Part shown: in pieces, positions 1 to 11,600 of the stretch
How positions within the stretch are numbered: the stretch's first letter is position 1
How the letters are laid out: each line of letters opens with the position of its first letter
Assembly: GCA_036571765.1 (NCBI GenBank)
Contig: BROE01000025.1
Location: forward strand, 1,561,522-1,625,521
Direction of reading: 5' to 3'
DNA: 64,000 bases
Source of the DNA: Plecoglossus altivelis
Lineage: Eukaryota > Chordata > Actinopteri > Osmeriformes > Plecoglossidae
The notes under the pieces: generated by a model
The model's database searches: none
Told to the model about the DNA's origin: nothing
What the model saw: only the letters and a program-made list of their open reading frames with translations
Translations under genes and position numbers: made by a program

Positions 1-3000
1 GAGCCACAAGGAGGAAGAGGAGGAGGGGGAGATGACACTTCTTTGGAGCTGGTTTAGCAGTATGGAACTGTTTTTTTTTTTTTTTTGGTGCTTTTTCAGG
101 CAGGTAAAATGAGGATGGCTCAAATTGGAAGAGGGAGGACTAAAAGGTGTGCAGCGGTTTCAAACCAGCGTGTAGCCGGTTTAAATGGAGATATGGTTAA
201 CGGCAATTCAAGGCTGTGCTTGAAGGTAACAGCTGCTAGGTTCAGTTTGGGTTAAGTCTACCGAGAGGTGAAAGGGGCAACAGCTGATTTTCTGGTGCTA
301 TTTAGTCATTTTCATCCTCACGTTGACAAAGAGAGTATTTCATATAGGTTTCCTTTTTCGCTTATTCTCTCAACACACCGATTTCATCTGGCTGATGAGG
401 TAAGACAAAGCAAGGATTATCAGTCAACATGCCACCGATGGAAGAAAAAGGTCATTTTAATAACCGCTCAGGGAGACGAGATTGTAAAATCTCGTTTCAA
501 ATCGGTCGTGACACGGACGTCATCTTCATGTTAGATCTTAAGCATTGGAATGCAGGACAGTTCTAGGATTTCAGGCAATGTCAGCAGTCCAAAAATGTAA
601 TCTTATAATACTCGCTGAATCATACATCTATCTGGGTCAAACGTCAAGCACAACAGAGATTAAAATGTGGGGAATTTTCACAATATTGGAAATATCGATC
701 TCACTCAGTATGCGATCTCTACCTGTACTTCTGCCAGTCGGTGGGAAGAGTACAGGCCCATTTGACCCCCCCCCCAAATAAGAACTCTAGGTTGTGAAAT
801 CTACAGACTCCTACTCCTATGCCTAATTAACTTCTGAATGCTGACTAAATCAATCCTCTATAGCCTCATCGCGCCCTTTGGACTTGACTGCATAGAAACA
901 AAACAAAGTCTGGTTCTTTCCTTTTGCAGGCGGGCTGACCCAGAACAGGTGCCAGGAGAGGCATGCCAGGGCTGGGTAGGAGGGGGAACAGGACCGGGGC
1001 GGAGCTGGAGGTGCATACCAAGCAGGTGGAGGCGAGGGGAAGTAACAGTCTGGCCTAGCCTGCAGGTGTCTGGAGTATAAAGGGCTATTCACGATCATCC
1101 TGGCCGGCCCTCGCACTCTCTGCAGCCCACACCATGCTCCCTCACTCACCAACCACATCTTATTCATCATCCGATGTGCCACGAGCCATGTGATCGGTCG
1201 TATCTCTTCTTCTGTGGTGCAGTCTCATCTTCGGTAACGACCGCCAGTCAAGCTACTGTACACATAACTAACTAGCTCCTCCTCATTTAAAAGCTCATTA
1301 AAATGAATTATGTACAAGTATAAACAATTATTTGCCGTGTAGCGCGCCGCTCATTTCCATTTCACTGGTTTAATAGTCCAATAGCAAGAAGAAAATCTGC
1401 TCCGACTAAAAAATAGTAGACCTATCACTATCATCACAGAGACAGCTTAATTTGCAGGGCCACAGGACACACGGGAACAGCGCATCTAAGCAATAATCAT
1501 TGAAGCATGCAGGAAAGCGACTCCGTATTTTGTGCTCCAATTGGAACAACGTGACTGGAGAAGTGTTTCTTTTGTCCCTGTTGTTGCGCCGTCTGTTATC
1601 TAGGTTAAAATGTTTCCTTAAATACGGCTACACTACTAGACTTTTTCCTGTGTAAAATCCACCAATCGTCAACCACGCAGCTGTGGCGTTTCCTTAAGGG
1701 CATTGTGTGGAATCCACGACCCTTTCCTACTTCGACGATTACTTCGCAACGAGTTTAGCAATCACCGTTAAGATGCATTGAAATGAATATGGTTTCATAT
1801 GAAAATAGATATTCTCATATTTAAGAAAAGACCACAGGAGAATAAAAACTGATCTCAGATTTCAGTTTATTTTAAAAAGTGTGCGCGCGCGTGTGCGTGT
1901 AACCATCAATGGTATAGGGAGCTCAAGTACACTTCGTCCAACCACATTTTATTCAACTCGCAACTGCCTCCTTTTCCATACTGGGTATTGCAAGAAGAGA
2001 AGACTACTCTAATCAAACACATTGCACGAGATGGAAAACATAGGTTGTATATTGACACACACACACACACACAAGACCCCCCATCATTGTCATTAAAAAA
2101 ATGAGCGGTGAGGTATCCAAGACATATTTATTTTTGAGGACCAAGTGTACTGCAGATGAGTACGTCAACGCTTCTGATAAGGTTTTTTAAAAAAAGTCTG
2201 CAGGGCAGGCTTTGCCTATCTGGTCGGATTCATCGTTATAACGCTGAAACTCAGTTCTGCTACGGTGCATTTCCCTCGACACATCCTAACCTCCTTGACC
2301 ACGGGACTTTACCCCTGCACACTTTCATCTAGCCGTGGTGATACCATACTAGAAATCGATGCATTTTTCCTGCAGACCACGATAGTTCAGGTTGAATACG
2401 ATGAGTAAACCGGATTTGTTTGAGATAACAGTTTAGAAAATTCACGTATATTTGTTTGTTTACTTTAATGTGCAGCAATAATTTAAAAAAAAACATCGTT
2501 GCGTTCAAAATCACCTGCTTCTCCGTAGGCACACGAAATTCAAGTCATCTACTGACAATCACAAACGTTTCGTTGCCTATCGCCATACATCTAAAAAAAG
2601 CTGTTAGTGTGAATTAAAACAATATCCGTCTGTTGGATTGAATGATTGTTTCCTGTTTGTTTCTCAATCGCCAGAATCGAAATATGATATAGATCAAACA
2701 TTTTCTTACCTTCTGCTTCTCTTTCACTTGAGGTCTACCACGCGAGCGCACCAACTTGCTGTTTTACTGGGATCTTTGGATAATGTTCTGCAGAGTAGCC
2801 TGGGAATTTATTCCTTTGAACGCTTACTGATACATCCAATAATCTAAATTTGCGAGGCAGGCTACTTGGTGCAGTTCCAAGAGATGTCTTTAATTCTCAT
2901 CGCCGACTAAATGATCCTTTTATTGAAAAGACCCTATTCGTTTGAGAGCTGCGCACTGTTGTGTCGCTCCAATCCATAAATCAAACAGCCTCAAAATGTC

Positions 3001-3700
3001 AAACTATTTATAGTTTGACAGTTCTCCATTTGAAATGGGCTCAAAACTTCTAACGTCGGGGAAAAAAAAGTCTTCGGAAATCGGGCGCAAACAAACAAAT
3101 AGTAGAGCGAAAGATGATAGTAAATTGTAACGGGTAATTGTCTGAGGCTGTGCGGTCCCTTTAACCTGTCTCGGCTGTAGGGAACTGTCAAAGCAGGGTC
3201 GGTTTAACCCCGCCCCGATCACCGAGTCTTCGAGGAACGTTGCGTTTTCAGTATTTGCTATTGGCTTTGTTTGCTTTCGATCACACACAACGAATGCCTC
3301 CATCTGTAACGCGATTGGCTTCCAAAATGCCAATCACACATTCTGCGATAAAGAAGACCATCAATACAGCCACTCCAGACGTAGAGATAGGATATTACTA
3401 ACGTAGACAAAGATTTCGTGTATTCTCAACACACGTCTACATTCTAACACTTCAATAAGGCTGTTACATGTGTACAGAGGACCAGATTCATGGACTACCG
3501 TATTGGAATTTATGCAGTTTAGAGATTCATTCATCAAAACATTTCAGAACGGTGTAGCGTACAGAATATGTTCGTTTGACCAAGCATGAAATGTAAAGCT
3601 CACGAATGGTATTTATTTTCCTTTCTACTTTTGTATTGAACCGCCCCTGACCGGGAAGACAACCTCCAGGTGAGTTTATGACGAACAGACCTGGAAATGA
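1..3700. other. Intergenic region left of tango2, no gene recognised
   Basis: No ORF here resembles a known protein and no conserved exon with flanking splice sites was recognised on either strand. The stretch holds a short poly-T (around 68-86), a CA microsatellite (about 2054-2083) and otherwise AT-moderate unique sequence. In mammals the gene left of TANGO2 is ARVCF in head-to-head orientation; I saw no ARVCF exon, so if the order is conserved it lies further left. Confidence 0.6.
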
Positions 3701-3898
3701 CATTAGCCAATCAGATTGAGCGACTTGAGTACTTGAGTTCCGCGGTGCCCGGCGGTGCACCGACTGGGCGGGTGTACAGTTGTGTTTCATTCATAGCGAA
3801 ACGGCTCCAGCGTCCATGTGAGCAGCTCCGTCTTCTGACTTCATAATCAACTCTTGGGGAGACTCGAATTACTGTGGTCAAAAGGGATGATCGGAGCT
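3700..3898 (+). promoter_or_regulatory. tango2: Probable tango2 promoter and 5' UTR exon 1
   Basis: A CCAAT box (GCCAATCAG near 3703) precedes a GC-richer segment that ends in a strong splice donor, GAGCT|GTGAGTAC, at 3898/3899. The first coding exon starts about 0.9 kb downstream behind an acceptor, so a noncoding first exon ending at 3898 fits. A cluster of GCTAGC palindromes follows in the presumed first intron, as it does in dgcr8 and ranbp1. The transcription start is not determined; this call is inference from promoter-like motifs and one donor. Confidence 0.35.
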
Positions 3899-4191
3899 GT
3901 GAGTACAGCGGCTGTAGCCATGCTGACATTTGCTAAGGGTGATAGCACAAAGAGTCGATCCCAGCCTAGCTTGGTGGCTAGGCTAGGATCTCTCCTGACG
4001 ACATGATCAGACTAAGATCATACTAGCAAGCTAATACTCTTTCACGCTGAGCTGAAGTTCAGCAAACTAGGTTGCTACCGATCGTCACCGTCCGTGGGAC
4101 TGAGAGGCGACATGTCAACGATGTTGTCGCGATCTAGGATCTATTAAATAAAGTCGCCTGCTAAATTATGTTTTTTTTGCTGTAAGATTCC

Positions 4192-4300
4192 AGCTAGCTG
4201 ACGTTACTAGCATTAGCAGCCTACCTTGTGGGAAGCGCACGGTGCGGTGGCTCATCAAGCAAGCTAGCTAACTACACACATAGCTACAAATGTGGCTAGC
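4192..4300. other. GCTAGC palindrome cluster in presumed tango2 intron 1
   Basis: Three GCTAGC hexamers occur within about 110 bases, in contexts such as CCAGCTAGCTGACG, AAGCTAGCTAAC and TGGCTAGCTCC, with related CTAGG/CTAGC words from 3965 and another copy near 4625. Similar clusters sit in dgcr8 intron 1 and ranbp1 intron 1. Function unknown. Confidence 0.6.
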
Positions 4301-4818
4301 TCCAGCGAAATCAATGCAGCTGTTATAATAATAATAAGTCCACCATTGTAGACGAATACTACAACCGTAGTTGCGGTGACTAGTACATCATTCCTAGACT
4401 AGTTTGTCTTGATTGATTGTAGTGCAACGGACCTGTTACAAGGAACGAAGACTAAAAAGTTAATTTGCGTTAGGCACTGTGATCATAGGGTGATTGCGGT
4501 CCTGTCTGTGTAATTGGGTGCTTGTTGAAACTGTGGAAGAGGGGCAATTTGGAGGGTGTAAGTCGTTGCAGAGTTATAACAACTAGTATAGTGTCACTAG
4601 TCTAACATCTCAGTAGCATATTTAGCTAGCTCTTGCGTAACTTGGAACCGTAGCTGGTCAGACCACATATTCAGACACTCAGCTGACATGCCACATAATG
4701 TTGCTGTTCTTGTGTTTTGTGATCTTATCTCTGCCCCAGGTCGTTCCCCTAAACATGCGCAAGCTTTGAAAGAGACTGAACAGATTAAAAGCGAGTCTCC
4801 TACCCTCCCAGCATCCAC

Positions 4819-7791
4819 ATGTGCATCATCTTCTTCAAGTTAGACCCTCGGCCTGCATCCAAAAATGCATACAGGTAAGCCGCCCACTACCACCAGTTGT
4901 GCACTGGGCTTCAAACCGATCGAGGGTTTTTGACATCAAATGCCCCTTATACGTCCGTGATTTCCATAAACACTTTGATTAAATTCGACCTCCCGCCACG
5001 TTATGTTCAACTCTGAGTTAACTCCACAAGAATGTCAAAAATGTTTGCGCAATATGATACACTGGGTAACAGGTTGTGCAACTTTGCAAAACAATTTCAA
5101 AAGAATTTATCAGTCTACAAACTACTTTTACTAATTTGACTGCGAAAACCTTTTGCCCATTGTTAGTTTTTTTTATTTATTATTTTTTCAGTTGGCTATT
5201 TGACAGCTACCCGTTCGAAATCCCACTGAACAACTATGATCTCCGATGTTTTCTTTATTATAACGATGAAGCATGAGGTCGCGCCTTGTTTTCTGGGACA
5301 GCGCATTGACTCCCGAGGCTGACATGTCATCCTGAACAACTGCATCGTTAGCCCCGGCTTTACAGAGGCCAGCCCCCATCTGGCCAATTTGTTGTATTTG
5401 TTCTTATCAGTGTCCACATCCTTTCAACGAGATTAATGGGGAGCGGATGCTGCGGTGGAGCGCAGAAGAAAGATGCAATTAATGCAGAGGTCTTTAATGT
5501 TGTGACCGCATTTTTTTTCTCCGCCTCTTTGCTCGGAATTAATCTCTCGATAGAGCCACTTAATCTACATAGTTTCGACCTTTGATGGATAGATGAGTAT
5601 GAGTGCGGAAGTCAACAGGTACACACATTCAAAGATGGTTAAATATTAAGCCAGGCAGACAGGATATGGAATTTGTCTTGTGTGCAATAATATTTTCGTG
5701 TTCTGGCTGTCCGATGTGGGAATCTGTGAATAAAAATTTTTTTTTTTTTAAAAAGCTTCTTGCTTAGTGAACATTTCTTAATGCTCAAAAGAAAAAAACG
5801 ACAAAAACAAACACCTGCCAAGCCTCGTTTCCTCTGTGATGTTTTAGACTGCCGGCTAGAATACCACAAACTACGTGAAATAATACATAAAATAGAAAAC
5901 GCTCATTTTGCTGTCTAAGCAGTCCGGTCCGTCAGCAAAAAATATGCGCGTGTGCATGTCCACACTTTCTGTGTAGCCCGCATTTGTAAACTGCTCGGAG
6001 GGTTTCGTCGACAGGAACCCAAAGTCTCTAAGTCATGCAATGTTGGCTTGCTAAATAAGTGACAGTTCTGCGGAGTTCGTAAAAGTCTCCAAAGATTAAT
6101 GTCAAATGCTCCATTAGGAAGAGCAGTGAGTACGTTTATTGCAAAGGGGAATACATTAGACCTAGGTGTTGCTGAATAACAGGCCAGAGGAAGAGGAATG
6201 GGACCGGCTTAGTAAGAATGACTTTTAGTATTGAACTGTAAAGATGCTGTAATGCTTGAGTCATTAGGCTTCACTCAAGTGCCAGGGAAAATAGGCGGTT
6301 TTTGGAGCCACATTGATTTGGTGCTGGATTATGCAAGACCCTTTGGGTCTAGACAAGTATTGAGGGTTTATTTCAAGGCTAGGATGGCATCTCCTGTTAT
6401 ACCCCAGTGTTACCCTCTCAATATTATCTGCTCCAATAGAAACGACTCTCTAATCTCGGCGACTGGCCGGCAGCCACCTAGATACTCTGTAACAGCGTAT
6501 GATTCTTCCGATATGGGAGATAGCGGAGGACAAGAAAAGCCATGGAGGGCAGCGGCGGCAAAGGAGGCCCACCGTCCTATAACCTCCACCCCTTATGACT
6601 CGTACTCTCAGCCAATCTAAAAAAAGGAAGTCTCATAGCACCAAACCCCCCTCCACTACCATCCCCCCAACCCCCCAACCCACCCCTCCCGCTCTGGCCG
6701 TCCATCCTTTCATCCATATAACGAAATCAATTGCTACATCTCCGCTGTACATATATCATCCCCACCCCTAAGCCCCTAGCAGCAGAAGAGGCAAGACTTC
6801 AGGAACACCAAAATGAACGACAACTCGAGGACCCGGCACAGACGATGCGCGGACGACACTGACGCCAGGATGAAAAAATCGCCTTCCGATTCCACCAACC
6901 CGTAATCGCAAACCACTCACACGACTCTAGCTGACGAGCAGGCTGGCTGGTTCGACAAGAGTCGCGAAAGAAGCTGGGAAGGAGGGGAGCCAGAAAGTGG
7001 AGCCAATGAGCTACTCGCAAAAGTAGATCTTAACGTGACACAACGAGCAGAACAAAGATAGAAAAAACCCGCGCTCCACCCAAACCACAAAACAAGCCCG
7101 CCACCGCTCAGACACGAATCTCCCCTTTGCTCCCCACCTAGCTGTGACAAAGGAATGTAAAACGCGTCGCCCCCCCCCTACCTTTGCGAGACATGTCATT
7201 ATTTATGAAAAGTGCGGCCATGCACGGATACCGAAATAAATGTGTCCTTGAGTTGCGCGGTATTAAAACGAAATTGGGTGGAGAAGGTTAAGAGGTAGGT
7301 TTAGTATCAAGAGCCTTGGCTTTCCACTTAAGAAAGATTCACCCTTTTGACTGTACGATAAGTAAACAGTTGGCGGTGGGTACGATGATGCAAGACGCTT
7401 GTTTTTAAGGTAAATCTACAAACAAGCGAATCCTTTCGTCCGGTTGGCCGAGGTGGGTGGTGACCCCATCGGAGTTCAAACGGGTCAGTCTTAAATGCTC
7501 TACTGGGTCTGTAAACGTGGAGGCCTTTTTTTTTTTTTTGCAAGGTAGTTCAGTTCGAGCTTTTGATATTCACTGAATTGTCAGCGTCAATTGGCCACTC
7601 AGTTCAATGGACTCCTCCACTCAATCACTCGCGACACACTTTCACAGTAAACTAGGTTTAAGTGACTGATCTTTTCCGGTCCCATTGACAATATGGACCG
7701 GGCAGGAAATCAATCACCCTTTTTTTTTTTTTTTTTTTTTCCTCTGCACAGAGAACACACAGATGCCCTCGGTTGTCCATCTGTCTCCCCC

Positions 7792-7828
<37 letters not shown>

Positions 7829-8646
7829 TACCCCATATCTAATCTGAGGGTCAGACGTTAGCAGCAGGGCTGTTATTGATGGCTGCATTTATGTGTTGTG
7901 GCAGTAATGAATGATGGTTGCTGTTGCTTGGAGGGGGATGGGCGGCGGTGGGGGGGTGGGGTGACAGTCCCAACAGGAAGTAATGGGGAAAGTATTATGG
8001 AGGGAGAAAGGGGGGAAGGAAGCTGTTGTCTCTCCCCCCCCCTCTCCCCTCCCCATGGAGATGTCTTCCTCTGTCCTCCCTCTCCGAGGGGATTAGACGG
8101 GGCCTGACCCTTTGGGTAGGGCTGTCGAAGTGGGGCCCGTAGGCTGTGTATCGATCAGCTTGACGTGTAGTCCTGCCACACGGCCCCTGGAGGTCCTTCA
8201 TACAGCTGTTCCTGCTTCGACCCGCTTCACACTGTAGGGAGAGCTGCGTCCCACAACAAACGCTACCGGTTTAAATTCACCGATTGAATCGTTGAATGTC
8301 TGTTTCGGCCTTTATCGCGACACTTACATTTCCCTGATGGGACTTCTGGTGGGGAAGTCAGTCATGTATCGAGGTATGGGTACAGCTTAGTTGTAGAGAG
8401 TGGAGCCTGCATGACAAGATGGCGGTTTGGATGAAACGGGCTTGCTTAAAAAGAACCAGCATTCTTATGTTGCCAAGTGTTGATGTGTGTTTCCCCCTTC
8501 CATGCTGGCTCTTGTTTGCAGGGCTGGACCTGGAGGAGGGGAAGGAAGGCGGGTCATGGCTGGGAATCAGCAGGAGGGGCAAGCTGGCTGCACTGACCAA
8601 CTACCTGGAAGCACGACCCAACCCTGAGGCCCAGGGTCGAGGTCTG

Positions 8647-8688
<42 letters not shown>

Positions 8689-11600
8689 ACACACCCCATA
8701 TACACACAGACATACACAAACAGAGCGCACGCACAAATCTCCGTTCCTATAGATGAAAGCGCCTGCTAAATGACAGTTACATTATTATTAAGTGACCTGA
8801 AACAGCTGGCCAATAGTTCCCAGTTTCCAAGAGCTACGTTAAGGAAGCACATATGTGTGTGTGTGTGTGTGTGTGTGTCTGTCTCCACCATATGCGTTTC
8901 TGCCCAGCTGTCCAGCGCAGATGCTTGGAGACGAGAGGGAAATGTTTCTGACTGGAGATCTTTTGCGTTTTCAGTTAGTCACCTTAATCTCAGTCGTTTT
9001 CCCTGGCACGCTTAGCCGTTGTTGCGTCAACGCAACGGTGCCTCTCCGGAGACCAGCTCGCGACTCAAACGGAATCGTCTCCCAATCTTCAGCGAAATCG
9101 TCTGGCGTCTCTCTCTCTCTTAAATATCTCCCTTGTCAGCGCGGGAGGAAGGGTCGGACGTCTCCTTTTCAAAGAGCTCTCTTTAATTCTGCACCAGGCA
9201 AATCAACATTTGCGACGTGTTTTCGCTGCTCTTCGTTGAGGCGAGTCTGTTTTCATCTCACGGTGGATCAAACCACTCGGCGTTCCTTCTGGGCGAAAAC
9301 GGGCAACCGCAAGACGAGCGGCGGCGTCCAAAAACAACATCAGTCCCTGACTTTCTCTGAAAACCCTCCACAAAGCTGGTTTCAGCCCGCGTCTTGTTGC
9401 AACAAAGTTCACCCAGAGTCCCTCTGAAGTTGACGCCTACTTCCGGTTGTTTTTTCTCCAGGGTTTCTCGTCCCCAACTTCCTGACGGATCACCAGGACA
9501 GCTACTCGTACCTGAAGAAGGTGGCCACGGAGGGACATCTGTACAACGGCTTCAACCTCCTCACGGCAGAGTTCAGGTGGGGAAGGGGGAGGGACTGACC
9601 AGGAGGGGGGAGGGGGAAGGGACTGACCGAGAGGGGGGAGGGGGAAGGGACTGACCGAGAGGGGGGAGGGAGTGACCAGGAGGGGGGAGAGACTGACCGA
9701 GAGGGGAGAGGGAGTGAAGACCAAGCGGCCCTCATGAACTTGATATCAAACTCCTTTTTTTAAAGAGACTTTTCCTAGCCAATGTCGGAAAGGCACCTTT
9801 CTGGATGCCTTTTTCCCCTCCCCTCTGTGTGTTTTCATATAGATCAGGATTGGAGCTGTAGTATGACCAGGGAGATGGGTTGCAGTGCTCAGAGGTAAAG
9901 AGAGGGGAGAGGAGCCCCTCCCCTCTGGGAATATCAAGTCCACAGGGCTGCTCTGGCTCAGGTTGTCCTCTGGCTCTCTCTCACTCTGGTTCTGAGTTAG
10001 TTGCATCATATGTTATTCCATCTTTCCCTTAATCTGTGTTTACAGATTCAGTGTTGATCTTCACGCTGAAATTATTGCTGTATGTTTGGCGATGCATTTT
10101 TCTCTCTCTCTCTGTCTTTCCCTGTTTCTCTCTCCCTGGATATCTCTATTTCTCAGAGTCCTCTCTGTCTGACGTCTCCCTGTCATAGCCGTTGGATCTC
10201 CAATCCACCCGCTTTAACAAGGGCAACCATGACGAGAACAAGCCTGCAGGCACACAGAGCACCTGGTCATTTATTTTTTCCTGGCTCTTTCAGAAGGAGT
10301 TGCCATGGAAATCCATGTTGTTACACGCTTTTAGCGATTCTATCTCTTTTTTTCTTTCCTGTCCATCTCCAGTGGATAGCAGAGGCTAGAATATGATGTC
10401 TTCGTGATGCATAGGAAAATAGGCGGGCTTTGCACATCGTGCTGTAGTAACCCACTGTTGGTATGGCAACAGGTCTCGAGGTAATATTTATTCGGCATGA
10501 TTTCTTTTCCCCAGTGGCTGTGAGAGAGAGCAGGAAGTCTTCCTGTTTGAGCTGGAGATGCCTTGTTCCAAACATCTTGGTAACATGGCCCCTGGCAGGA
10601 GCAGCACTGGAAGGGAGTGCTTCTATTTTAAAACCCCTGTCCATCACTGCAGCTCATACGCCAAACCCCCCAACCCACCAGTGGCCACGGCACGTGCACG
10701 CACGCAGTGCAACGCAACGCTCTGTAAGTAAGCGGCAGGGCTTTTTGTACGACAGGGGATCTCGGCACGCCACAATGTGCTCAAAATGCTAATTACTTTA
10801 AAAGCACAATATGGGGATGTTCACAGCAACTGTTGCCCCCCCGTCCCCCCCCCGTCGCCGTGAGATTCCTGGAACAGCAGGAGCCCAGTGTCACATGTTC
10901 ATAACAAAGACAACCCATGTCTGTCGGTGTCTTGACATGCTGTGGCGAGGTACCGTCATCTGTTAGCAAGAATCTCTCAATCCCCCCCCCCCCCCCCCCG
11001 GTTCTCCCTACCTGCCGGTGTTTTTCACCACGAGAACACACATGATGCTGATGAGCTGAAGCAACGCGGCGTTGCTCTGCCGTAAGCGAGAGATGAGAGA
11101 GGGCGAGGCGACGGCAGAGCTGGCCGTGCGCTCCTGCCAGTCCTTTTCTGATGAAAGCCGCCCCCCCCCCGAGGGGCGAGCGAGACGCGCCTCAGACAAG
11201 CCCGAAAGGGGGGGAAAAAAAAGTCAGGCGCTCCGGTTTTCTCGAATCAATAGTTGCGTCTCGTCGACAGATGAGCTCCTCATTACAATTAGAGGACTGC
11301 TCATCCATCCTTAACCAGCGATATTATTTCTGACAGGCCCCCCCCGCCCGCACCGATGGCGGCAGACGCCGAACCGACGCAGCGGCCTCTTTCGAACGCT
11401 CCCCGTGTTCCCCCCCGTGTTCAGCAATGCATGTTCACATTCGGATTTCTGCAGTCACGCTAAAAGGATGAACTTTCATACACCCCCCTGCTGATCAAGC
11501 GTTGAAATGTTTCATGTTGGCTTTTACATGATTTATATCAGCCTGTCACTAGCAGCGCTGCCTTGATCAATAATCCATAGGCTGGGAGATGCGTATCGCT

